Origin: DATLNF01 sp046590575
GTDB lineage: Bacteria > Actinomycetota > Actinomycetes > BP-191
NCBI GenBank assembly: GCA_046590575.1
Contig: JBKJUS010000015.1
Coordinates: forward strand, 1-22,648
DNA length: 22,648 nt
Direction of reading: 5' to 3'
Part shown: positions 14,343 to 21,718 of the stretch, piece by piece
How positions within the stretch are numbered: the stretch's first letter is position 1
Layout of the letters: every line of letters begins with the position of its first letter
The notes under the pieces: model-generated
The model's database searches: none
The model's input: only the letters and a program-made list of their open reading frames with translations
Told to the model about the DNA's origin: nothing
Made by a program: the position numbers and the translations under genes

Positions 14343-16432
14343 TTCGCTGCTCCAAGGAAGATCGAGCGCAGCAGGTCGGCGCGCTCCAGCAGCGCGGCGG
14401 CCGGACCGCGGAACCGGATCCGGCCCTTCTCCAGGAAGATCGCCTCCTCGGCCACTGACAGCGCGATGTTCACGGACTGCTCGACCAGGATCACCGCCGT
14501 GCCGCGTTGGTGGATCGACTCGACGACGGCCACCAGCTCGCCGACCACTTTCGGGGACAGGCCGAGCGAGAGCTCATCGATCATCAGCAGCTTGGGTCGG
14601 GCGATAAGCGCCTGCGCCAGGGTGAGCATCTGCTGCTCGCCGCCGGACAGGGTGCCCGCCAGCTGGTCGAGCCGCTCGCGCAACCGCGGGAACGTGTCCA
14701 GCGCGTCGTCGCGCGCTGCCCGCACGGCAGCCTTTCCGCCGCCGAATGGTACGGCGGCCAGCCGCAGGTGCTCTTCGACCGTCAGGCCGGGGAAGACGCC
14801 TTGCCCGCCTGGCACCTGCACGATCCCCCGTCGGACGGTGAGCTCAGGGTCGAAGCCAGTGAGGTCGCGGCCCTCGAAGATGACCGAGCCGGTCATCGGT
14901 TCGAGCGCCCCGCTGATCGCCCGCAGCAACGTCGACTTGCCGGCGCCGTTGGTGCCGAGCAGCGCGATCAGCTCGCCCTCGCGGACAGTCAGGTCGATGC
15001 CGTCGATGACAGGTACGCCGTCATAGCCCGCCCGCAAGCCAGTGACCTGGAGCAGAACCGGCTGCTCGCCCCGTCGGCGCGTCTCGACACGCACCCGCTC
15101 TGCCTCCAGGGCACCGGCCGCGCGGGCGATATCGTTGACGACGAACTTCTGGGCGCTGATGTAGATCAGCCCACCGACGATGAGCAGCGGGGTCAGTGAG
15201 AAAAGACCCCAGCGCAGCCCTTTCGCGTCCACGACGACGAATGCGGGAATGGCGGTGAAGAGACCAAAGGCCAGGAAGACGTCGACGGCGGCGTAGCCCT
15301 GGGCACGGATCCGCGGCGGTACGACGGCCGCCGTGATGCGCGCACCCGGGCCGTTGTAGATGCCGTTGCAGAACGCCCCGGCCCACGCGAACGCGACGGA
15401 CAGTGCAAGTGTCGGCATGACCGCGGCGAGGGCGAAGAAGAAGCCGATCGCGACGATCGACCCACCGATCAGCACCTGCGCACGTGCCGGGCTGCGCTGG
15501 TAGAGCCGGTCGCCGATGAACCCACCCGTGACGTTGCCGGCGGCGCTGAACACCACGCCGATGCCAAGCAGCGCGCCGCGCCCGGTCGGGCCGACGCCGT
15601 ACACCTCGTCGTAGAAGTTGGCGAGGATCGATACCAGGGCGATCACCCCACCGCCGACCAGGGCGGCACCTCCGTAGTCGCGGCGCAACGTCCGGATGGT
15701 GAGGATGGTGCGGAAAGCCTCCCGGAACGGGACCCGCTCCTCGGCGTTCTCCTCCTCGCTGGCGTCAACCTGCCCGCGCGACGGCTCCACCAGCCGGAAG
15801 GATGCGATCACCAGAAGCGCCGACGGCACGGCGAAGAGCCAGAAGACCGGCTGCCAGTAGGTATCTCCCTCGGGGAGCCCATACAACCGGCTGGCCAGGA
15901 AGGTGATCGGCCCGATGAGGGCCAGCGCCAGCCCCTGCCCGATCGGATTGCCGAGGTAGTAGAGGCTGAAGACACGCGACTGCGTGTCGGGCGGGTAGTA
16001 GTCGGCGAGCAGACTGGAGTGCGTCGGCCGATTGACCGCCTGGCCGATGCCGCTCGCTGCGCGGACCAGGCAGAGCAACAGCACTCCACCGACGACACCG
16101 GTGAGAAGGGTCGCGACTGCCCACACCGCGGCGGCCGCCGACGCCACCGTGAGACGGCGGTAGCGGTCGCTGACGAAGCCGAGTGGGTAACCGGCGAGCA
16201 GGATCGTGAAGCTCGACAGCGACGAGATCGCGCCGATCGCGCCGACCGAGACGCCGAAGCTGCTTCGGATCTCCGGGGACAACGCCGCGAACGCTGCCCG
16301 GTCCAGCTCGTCGACTGCGTTGAGGCCGGCGAGGACTAGCAGCGGCAGCAGCGGCGCACCGCCGGTCAGCGCCTTCAGCCGGGTGGTGAGCCGCGGTGGG
16401 GCGATCCTGGGGTGCCGTGCCCGGGGGGCCAT
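14339..16432 (-). CDS. Chimeric transporter: MFS permease domain fused to a LivF-type ABC ATPase
   Basis: A 697-residue protein with two complete parts in one frame. Residues about 25-430 are a 12-helix major facilitator domain. They carry motif A (GFVSDRYRRL, 85-94), the pattern GYPLGFVSD after helix 2, and a charged central loop (218-240), and resemble spinster-type MFS proteins. A linker (431-457) leads to a LivF-type ATPase. That domain has Walker A GTNGAGKST (493-501), signature LSGGEQQM (595-602), Walker B LLMIDE (615-620) and VEQS, the LivF form of the switch. LivF is the partner of LivG in HAAT importers, and no other LivF is in the operon, so this domain is probably the working one. 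ATG 16432 overlaps the TAA of the permease gene (TAATG) and has GGAGGAGG 7 bases upstream, which fixes the start; the longer frame to 17254 lies within the permease gene. How a secondary carrier and an ATP-driven pump act together is unknown. Confidence 0.9.
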   Translation of the reverse strand: MAPRARHPRIAPPRLTTRLKALTGGAPLLPLLVLAGLNAVDELDRAAFAALSPEIRSSFGVSVGAIGAISSLSSFTILLAGYPLGFVSDRYRRLTVASAAAAVWAVATLLTGVVGGVLLLCLVRAASGIGQAVNRPTHSSLLADYYPPDTQSRVFSLYYLGNPIGQGLALALIGPITFLASRLYGLPEGDTYWQPVFWLFAVPSALLVIASFRLVEPSRGQVDASEEENAEERVPFREAFRTILTIRTLRRDYGGAALVGGGVIALVSILANFYDEVYGVGPTGRGALLGIGVVFSAAGNVTGGFIGDRLYQRSPARAQVLIGGSIVAIGFFFALAAVMPTLALSVAFAWAGAFCNGIYNGPGARITAAVVPPRIRAQGYAAVDVFLAFGLFTAIPAFVVVDAKGLRWGLFSLTPLLIVGGLIYISAQKFVVNDIARAAGALEAERVRVETRRRGEQPVLLQVTGLRAGYDGVPVIDGIDLTVREGELIALLGTNGAGKSTLLRAISGALEPMTGSVIFEGRDLTGFDPELTVRRGIVQVPGGQGVFPGLTVEEHLRLAAVPFGGGKAAVRAARDDALDTFPRLRERLDQLAGTLSGGEQQMLTLAQALIARPKLLMIDELSLGLSPKVVGELVAVVESIHQRGTAVILVEQSVNIALSVAEEAIFLEKGRIRFRGPAAALLERADLLRSIFLGAAK

Positions 16433-18528
16433 TACCGGACCTCCTCCGACACCGGGGCGAGGAGGGCCGCAGCACTGGGCAGCTCGATTCCCCGACGGCC
16501 GGCGAGGCGTCGTACGGCGGCGTCGCGCGCCCGGAATACGAGTCCTCCGACACCCTCGGGCACGAAGAGCAGCAGCGCGAGCAGACCGATTCCGGTGGCG
16601 GCGAACTGGAAGCCCTCGTCGAGGTAGAAACGTGCGCAGAGAACGTAGACCGTGCCGAGCAGCGCGCCCGGGATGGAGCCGAGGCCGCCGATGACGACGA
16701 TCGTGAACACCTGCAGCGAGATCCGATCGGAGAAGGCACTCTCCGTCAGCAGCTCCTGCTGGAAGGCGTACAAGTAGCCGGCGACAGCGGCGATCGTCCC
16801 TGAGACGGCGAAGGCGGCAAGTTTGGTCCGGCCCTCTCGGATGCCGTAGGCCGCCGCGGCGCGTGGGTTGTCGCGCACCGCGACAAGATCTCGACCCGCC
16901 GGACCGAGGCGAAGACGTCGTACGACGAACACCGTCAGGCCGAGCGCGATCAACGAAAACTCGTAGTAGGCGGTGCCACTGGTCAGGTCGAAAAGGCTGA
17001 AAAGCAACGGACGCACGATCCTCGGCGCTTCGAGCTGCAGCGAGTCCAGCTTGAGCAGCCAGGTATCGACCGCGACCGCGAAGGTCAGCGTCGTCACTGC
17101 GAGGAAGAGGCCCGGTACGCGCAGCGCGGGCAGCCCGACGGCGACTGCCACTACCGCACCGAGCACGCCGACGAGAAGCAGACCGACGCCGAAGTCGAGG
17201 CCGTGCTCCACTAGCACCGCACCGACCGTCGCACCGACACCGACGATCGCCCACTGACCGAGCGAGACCTGACCGCCATATCCGGTGAGGATCGTCAAGG
17301 ACAGCGCCACCATGGCGACGATCACGATTGAATTGGCCAGGTCCAGGTTGCTCGGGCCGAGCAACATCGGAAGCGACGCGAGCACGCCGACTACGAGCGC
17401 GCTGCCACCCCAGCGCACCCCGCGAACCACGCCAAGTCGCGACACCGCCTCCGGCACCGGGCGGACTGCGCGAACCGCGACGAAGCCTGTCGCGCCGCGC
17501 GCTTCCGCTGCGCGGCCGACCTGCCGACGGCGCAGGAGCAACGCGACGAGAAGCACTGCAAAGACGGCGATACTTGTGTCGCCCGAGTCACCCGTGACGA
17601 AGAGAACGGACTGCTCCAGCACGCCGAGAGCAAGCGCAGCGACGAAGGTGACCGGCAGGCTGGTCATGCCACCGATCACAGCGGCGGTCAACCCGTTGAG
17701 GATGAACGATGGGCCCTCGATCACCCCGTAGCTGAAGCCCGCTGAGGGGTTCACCGCCCGCAGCACGCCGGTCGTGGCCGCCAGCAACCCGGCGATCACC
17801 CAGGTGTAAGTGCTAACCCGGCGCACGCTGATGCCGAGAAGCCGGGCGCGCGTCGGGTTCTCGGCAACGGCTCTGATGGAGGTTCCGAGGTTGGTTCGGA
17901 AGAGGCCGACCAGGGCGAGGCAGACCAGCGGGACGACGAGGAGGGTGAGAATCGAGCCCCCCTCGAACCGCACCGGTCGGATGACGAACTCGGGCCCGAT
18001 GTCGATGGTGACGGCGTTGCTGAGGTTGCGGTCGAAGACCCCAGGGACCGCGAGGGTCATCGCCGCGTACACCTGAGCCAGCCCGATCGTCGCCACGGTG
18101 ACGATGAGCCGTGGTGCGTCGAAGAGACGGCGGATCACTGCCAGCTCGGACAGGGCGGCGAGCATCGCAGCAGCGACGAATCCGGCCAGGATCCCGACGG
18201 CCAGCGGCTTTTCGTAGAACTGTGACAAAGCAATGCCGAACGCCGCGGCGAAGGCACCGAGCTGACCCTGGGCGAAGTTGATGAACCGGCCGGCCCGGTA
18301 CAGCACGACTAGTCCCATGCCGAGCAGCGCGTCCAGGCTGCCGACCACCAGCCCCAGCACCAGAATGCCGGCCGGCAGCCGCCGCTCGATCAGCGGAAGC
18401 GGAAGCCCGCCGTCAAGGCGGTCGGCGGCCACGACCAGCCCAAACGCGACCGCGGCCATGGCGGAAGCGCCGAGGCGCCGGGAGGTCAACCACGCGGGCG
18501 CGGCGAACGAACGATCAAGGCGAGGCAT
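16432..18528 (-). CDS. Fused LivH-LivM permease of a branched-chain amino acid-type ABC transporter
   Basis: A 698-residue protein that joins both permease subunits of a HAAT transporter. Residues about 55-335 are LivH, with FINFAQGQLGAFAAAFGI (82-99) and RAVAENPTRARLLGISV (219-235). After a charged linker (333-370), residues 375-665 are LivM, with LTGYGGQVSLGQWAIVGVGA (411-430), GRDLVAVRDNPRAAAAYGI (545-563) and VVIGGLGSIPGALLG (611-625). In E. coli these are separate proteins. A single chain would still form the two-permease core for the ATPases. It is the first gene of the minus-strand operon. The ATG at 18526-18528 follows a 77-base divergent region shared with the binding-protein genes. 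A short basic N-terminus precedes the first helix. Its TAA overlaps the ATG of the chimera gene by one base. Confidence 0.93.
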   Translation of the reverse strand: MPRLDRSFAAPAWLTSRRLGASAMAAVAFGLVVAADRLDGGLPLPLIERRLPAGILVLGLVVGSLDALLGMGLVVLYRAGRFINFAQGQLGAFAAAFGIALSQFYEKPLAVGILAGFVAAAMLAALSELAVIRRLFDAPRLIVTVATIGLAQVYAAMTLAVPGVFDRNLSNAVTIDIGPEFVIRPVRFEGGSILTLLVVPLVCLALVGLFRTNLGTSIRAVAENPTRARLLGISVRRVSTYTWVIAGLLAATTGVLRAVNPSAGFSYGVIEGPSFILNGLTAAVIGGMTSLPVTFVAALALGVLEQSVLFVTGDSGDTSIAVFAVLLVALLLRRRQVGRAAEARGATGFVAVRAVRPVPEAVSRLGVVRGVRWGGSALVVGVLASLPMLLGPSNLDLANSIVIVAMVALSLTILTGYGGQVSLGQWAIVGVGATVGAVLVEHGLDFGVGLLLVGVLGAVVAVAVGLPALRVPGLFLAVTTLTFAVAVDTWLLKLDSLQLEAPRIVRPLLFSLFDLTSGTAYYEFSLIALGLTVFVVRRLRLGPAGRDLVAVRDNPRAAAAYGIREGRTKLAAFAVSGTIAAVAGYLYAFQQELLTESAFSDRISLQVFTIVVIGGLGSIPGALLGTVYVLCARFYLDEGFQFAATGIGLLALLLFVPEGVGGLVFRARDAAVRRLAGRRGIELPSAAALLAPVSEEVR

Positions 18529-18605
18529 CGCCGGGCAGCCTAATGGTTACCCTGGGACGGTCGAGCCCCCTGACCTGTTAACACTCGAACACGAAAAGGA
18601 CGAGC
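18529..18605. promoter_or_regulatory. Divergent regulatory region between permease operon and binding-protein operon
   Basis: Seventy-seven bases separate the two divergent starts, so both promoters and any shared operator must lie here. TGTTAACA at 18576-18583 is a perfect 8-base palindrome. AACAC occurs twice, at 18580-18584 and 18588-18592, in 8-base register. GGTTACC is at 18545-18551. AAAAGGA at 18594-18600 is the ribosome binding site for the first binding protein. I could not assign convincing -35 and -10 pairs. Confidence 0.4.
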
Positions 18606-20288
18606 ATGAGATCCCTGCGCCGCCGTACGGCGACTGCCCCAGTTCTTGTCGCACTCGCCATCGTGCTGGCCGCATGCTCGCCGCCCGCCCGGCAGGAGTC
18701 CACCGGCCGCCCGGAGTCCGACCCGAGTGCTGACAGCGAGCTGACGACCGACTCGAGCGAGGCGCCGGGTACAACGGCATCGGCTGCCGCGTTGGCGCCG
18801 GGCTCAAGCTCTGCATCGCCTGGCGTGGCTGCGACAAGCCGGCGCAGTGGAAGCGGCTCGACGGCGCCGACCGCCAGGGGTTCCAAGGCCGCGCCGCCGA
18901 GGGGCGCGACCAGCGTCGACCCGGGTGTGCCCAACGGCGGTTTCACCTACCAAGGTGTGACCGACAAGGAGATCACGGTCGCCTTCCACTGGAACAAGGA
19001 CGACTGCGGCACCGACGTCAACGCGGCACTGACGAACTTCAGCACCAACGACCAGGTGACCATCGAGACCTACGTCGAGTACGTGAACCGGCACGCCAAC
19101 GACGGCACCCTGATGGACGGCTACCCGATCAATCTCCACGGCCGCCGCATCAAGCCGGTCTTCGTCGCCTCCGGGGGCGCTGACCCGAGCTGTCGTGCGC
19201 AGAACCGCGCCGCCGCCATCACCATCACCGAGGAGGCCAAGGCATTCGCCGCCGTCGCGAACACGCTGTCCTTCGACGAGGACCAGGTCGCCCCCCTTGT
19301 CGCGCAAGGCAAGGTGATGCACTTCGGCAGCGCGTTCTTCTCGGAGAGAGACTTCTACGCTAAGCACGACCCCTACCTGTGGAGCCTGTACGGCACCGGC
19401 ACGGTGATGGTGCGCCATCTGGCCGACTACATGACCCAGCGGCTCACGAAGGTCAACCCGCCCAACCACAACCGCTTCAAGCCGGCCGACCGCGTCTACG
19501 GGCTGCTTCGGGCCGACAACGTCGCAAGCAAGCAAGTGGCCGATGAGCTGAAGGGTTTCCTCGGCTCCGCGGTGAACATCAAGTCTGAGCAGACCTACCC
19601 GACGGACTTCTCCCAGGCCCAGGCGGCGAGCAACGCTGCAATCGCGCGGTTCCAGGCGGACGGTGTCAACACCATCATCATGCTGACGGACCCAGTGACG
19701 CCGATCTTCTTCACCAAGACGGCGGAGGCGCAGCGCTACCGCCCCGACTATGTCGGCAGCTCGTTCGGCTACCAGGACGTCGCAACCGCTCTGGGCAACT
19801 ACGAGCCCAACCAGGCGGTGAACTTCTTCGGGGTCAGCGACTTCGGCCCGGAGAGCCAGGGCAGTGCAACCGAGCAACTCGAGAGCCGCCCCTACGCGAA
19901 GGCCTATCGCGAGGTTCGCGGCAAGGACGCTGCGATCTCCTCCGATGCCGTCGCGTGGTACGCCACCTTCGCCTCGCTCGTCTGGGGCATCTCCGCCGCC
20001 GGACCCAACCTCACCCCGGACACGGTGAAGGCGGGCCTCTACTCGAAGGTCACCGCCTTCCGGCCCACCAACTACCGCATCGACTTCGTGCCTGGTCGCC
20101 ACGGGGCCATCGACGACTTCGGGCTCTTCGAGTACAACCCGGCCGCCCAGGACCCGCGCGACAAGACCAACACGACGACCAACCAACGCCGCGGCAAGGC
20201 GATCTTCTACGAGTGCTCCACGCCGATCAGCGGCAACAACCAGTGCCAGGGCACGCCGCGTCGTTACCGCACCGGTCAACGGCTGTAG
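18606..20288 (+). CDS. ABC transporter substrate-binding lipoprotein, type-1 periplasmic binding fold (first paralog)
   Basis: A 560-residue exported binding protein. The signal peptide ends in lipobox LAAC with Cys24. A Ser/Thr/Ala/Pro/Gly-rich linker of about 85 residues follows (25-110), long for this family and probably a spacer through the cell wall. The ligand-binding part runs from about 118, opening ITVAFHWN, with YVNRHANDGTLMDG, GRRIKPVF and NTIIMLTDP. It resembles the Leu/Ile/Val-binding superfamily but lacks the usual short N-terminal form. Near the end an insertion carries two Cys (YECSTPISGNNQC) that may form a disulfide, and the last residues are RRYRTGQRL. The ATG has a good AAAAGGA site 5 bases upstream. 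It is divergent from the fused permease gene and 5 bases ahead of a paralog with which it presumably shares a transcript. The ligand is unknown; an amino acid, a peptide or another small acid is possible. Confidence 0.85.
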   Translation: MRSLRRRTATAPVLVALAIVLAACSPPARQESTGRPESDPSADSELTTDSSEAPGTTASAAALAPGSSSASPGVAATSRRSGSGSTAPTARGSKAAPPRGATSVDPGVPNGGFTYQGVTDKEITVAFHWNKDDCGTDVNAALTNFSTNDQVTIETYVEYVNRHANDGTLMDGYPINLHGRRIKPVFVASGGADPSCRAQNRAAAITITEEAKAFAAVANTLSFDEDQVAPLVAQGKVMHFGSAFFSERDFYAKHDPYLWSLYGTGTVMVRHLADYMTQRLTKVNPPNHNRFKPADRVYGLLRADNVASKQVADELKGFLGSAVNIKSEQTYPTDFSQAQAASNAAIARFQADGVNTIIMLTDPVTPIFFTKTAEAQRYRPDYVGSSFGYQDVATALGNYEPNQAVNFFGVSDFGPESQGSATEQLESRPYAKAYREVRGKDAAISSDAVAWYATFASLVWGISAAGPNLTPDTVKAGLYSKVTAFRPTNYRIDFVPGRHGAIDDFGLFEYNPAAQDPRDKTNTTTNQRRGKAIFYECSTPISGNNQCQGTPRRYRTGQRL

Positions 20289-20293
20289 CTCCC

Positions 20294-21718
20294 ATGGGCG
20301 GTCCGGCACGTCGGCGTACCGCGGCGCTTGCCGTCGTCGTGCTTGTGGCCGGGTGCAGCAACCCAGCACGCCGCGACGACGGGAAATCGCCGTCCCCGTC
20401 CGCGGTTGCGACGTCGACGTCGGCGCCCGCCGGACTGCGGGAGCCCACCGAAGGCCCGGGTGGGGGCGGCGCCACCAGCAAAGGCGTCACCGACCGCTCC
20501 ATCACCATCGCCTTCCACTGGAACTCCGGGGGTTGCGGCGGCGACATCACCGAGTCACTGACCAACTTCGGCTCCCAGCCTCGCCGGGTCGTCGAGGCGT
20601 ACGTGGACTGGGTCAACCGCCACGCCGAGGACGGCACGTCGATGAACGGCGTACCCGTCGACCTGCACGGTCGCCGGATCAAGCCGGTCTTCGTGGCGAC
20701 CGGTGGGGCCGCACCGGAGTGCGCCTCAGTGTCCCGGGCAGGTGCGATCCGCATCGCTGACGAGGAGAAGGCCTTTGCCGCGGTGTCGTCGACCTTGAGT
20801 TTCGACGAGTCCGTCGTCGCCCCGTTGCTAGCCGATCGGGGCACGATGCACTTCGGCAGCGTCGGCCTGTCCGAGGCTGACTTCTACTCGCGGCACGACC
20901 CGCAGGTGTGGTCGCCGTACGCCACCGCGTCGGTGCAGGTGCGCCACCTCGCTGACTACATCACGCAACGGCTGGCCCGCGGCGGCCCGCCGGGACACAC
21001 GCGCTACGACGGCAAGAGGGTCTACGGCCTCGTCGTCGCCGACCAGGCCGGTCCGCGCGCTATGGCGGCGGAGCTCGCCGCGGAGTTGGGTAGCTCAGTG
21101 CGCATCGCCGCTGAAGTGCGGTACACCCCCGATATCGCGCAAGCCCAGGCTCAGGCGACCGCTGGGGTCAACCGGCTGCGCGCTGCCGGGGTGAACACAC
21201 TGATCATGCTCACCGACCCGGTCGCGCCGATCGTGCTGACCAAGACGGCGCAGGCGCAGCGCTGGTCGCCGGACTACCTCGTGTCGTCGTACGGCTACCT
21301 CGACACCACGCGCGCAGCGGGCAACTACGACAAGGCGCAGTGGCGCAACGCATTTGGCGTCTCCGATCTCGGCCCACTCGCCCAGGGAAGCGCAGCGGAG
21401 CTGGACGCACTGCCCTACGCCTCCGCCTACCGCGAGGTGCGCCCTGGTGAGCAGCCGCCGGCCGACGCCATCGTGTGGTGGTCGAGCATCTCGACGCTCG
21501 TCGCAGGGCTGTCCGCAGCCGGCGCCGCACTCACCCCGGCATCGGTTGCGGCTGGCCTCACCGCGCGAGTGACGGGCACGACGGACACCGGCTCGCGGAT
21601 CGACGTACTGCCCGGTCGCCACGGCCTCTTTGACGACTTCGGTCTCGTCTCGTTCGATGGGACCCGCTACACCTATTACGAAGGCACCCGCCGCTATCGG
21701 ACCGGCGCCCGCCTGTAG
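20294..21718 (+). CDS. ABC transporter substrate-binding lipoprotein (second, shorter paralog)
   Basis: A 474-residue paralog of the protein just upstream, from a tandem duplication. Shared blocks include ITIAFHWN, YVDWVNRHAEDGTSMNG, GRRIKPVF, TLSFDE, MHFGS, NTLIMLTDP and the C-terminus RRYRTGARL. The signal peptide ends in VAGC with Cys21. The linker after it is only about 45 residues, and the Cys-containing C-terminal insertion of the first paralog is missing. The ATG at 20294 is 5 bases after the upstream TAG and lacks a ribosome binding site, so translation likely depends on reinitiation. It should deliver substrate to the same LivHM permease. Two binding proteins of similar fold with differing lengths suggest different ligands or different reach. 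Its last 25 bases overlap the convergent surface-protein gene. Confidence 0.87.
   Translation: MGGPARRRTAALAVVVLVAGCSNPARRDDGKSPSPSAVATSTSAPAGLREPTEGPGGGGATSKGVTDRSITIAFHWNSGGCGGDITESLTNFGSQPRRVVEAYVDWVNRHAEDGTSMNGVPVDLHGRRIKPVFVATGGAAPECASVSRAGAIRIADEEKAFAAVSSTLSFDESVVAPLLADRGTMHFGSVGLSEADFYSRHDPQVWSPYATASVQVRHLADYITQRLARGGPPGHTRYDGKRVYGLVVADQAGPRAMAAELAAELGSSVRIAAEVRYTPDIAQAQAQATAGVNRLRAAGVNTLIMLTDPVAPIVLTKTAQAQRWSPDYLVSSYGYLDTTRAAGNYDKAQWRNAFGVSDLGPLAQGSAAELDALPYASAYREVRPGEQPPADAIVWWSSISTLVAGLSAAGAALTPASVAAGLTARVTGTTDTGSRIDVLPGRHGLFDDFGLVSFDGTRYTYYEGTRRYRTGARL

Noticed and set aside
14339..16432. Possibility that the MFS-ATPase fusion is an assembly artefact
   Set aside because: The frame, codon use and start and stop overlaps with both neighbours are all intact, and the operon would otherwise lack a LivF, so I keep it as real pending resequencing.
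16433..17254. N-terminal extension of the MFS-LivF chimera
   Set aside because: It overlaps the LivM half of the permease gene in another frame, is Arg-rich and lacks any domain. ATG 16432 has a strong ribosome binding site.
18804..20369. Open frame of 521 codons on the minus strand
   Set aside because: It lies wholly antisense to the two binding-protein genes, has low-complexity Val/Gly/Arg-rich sequence and no domain, and is explained by high GC at third positions of the real genes.
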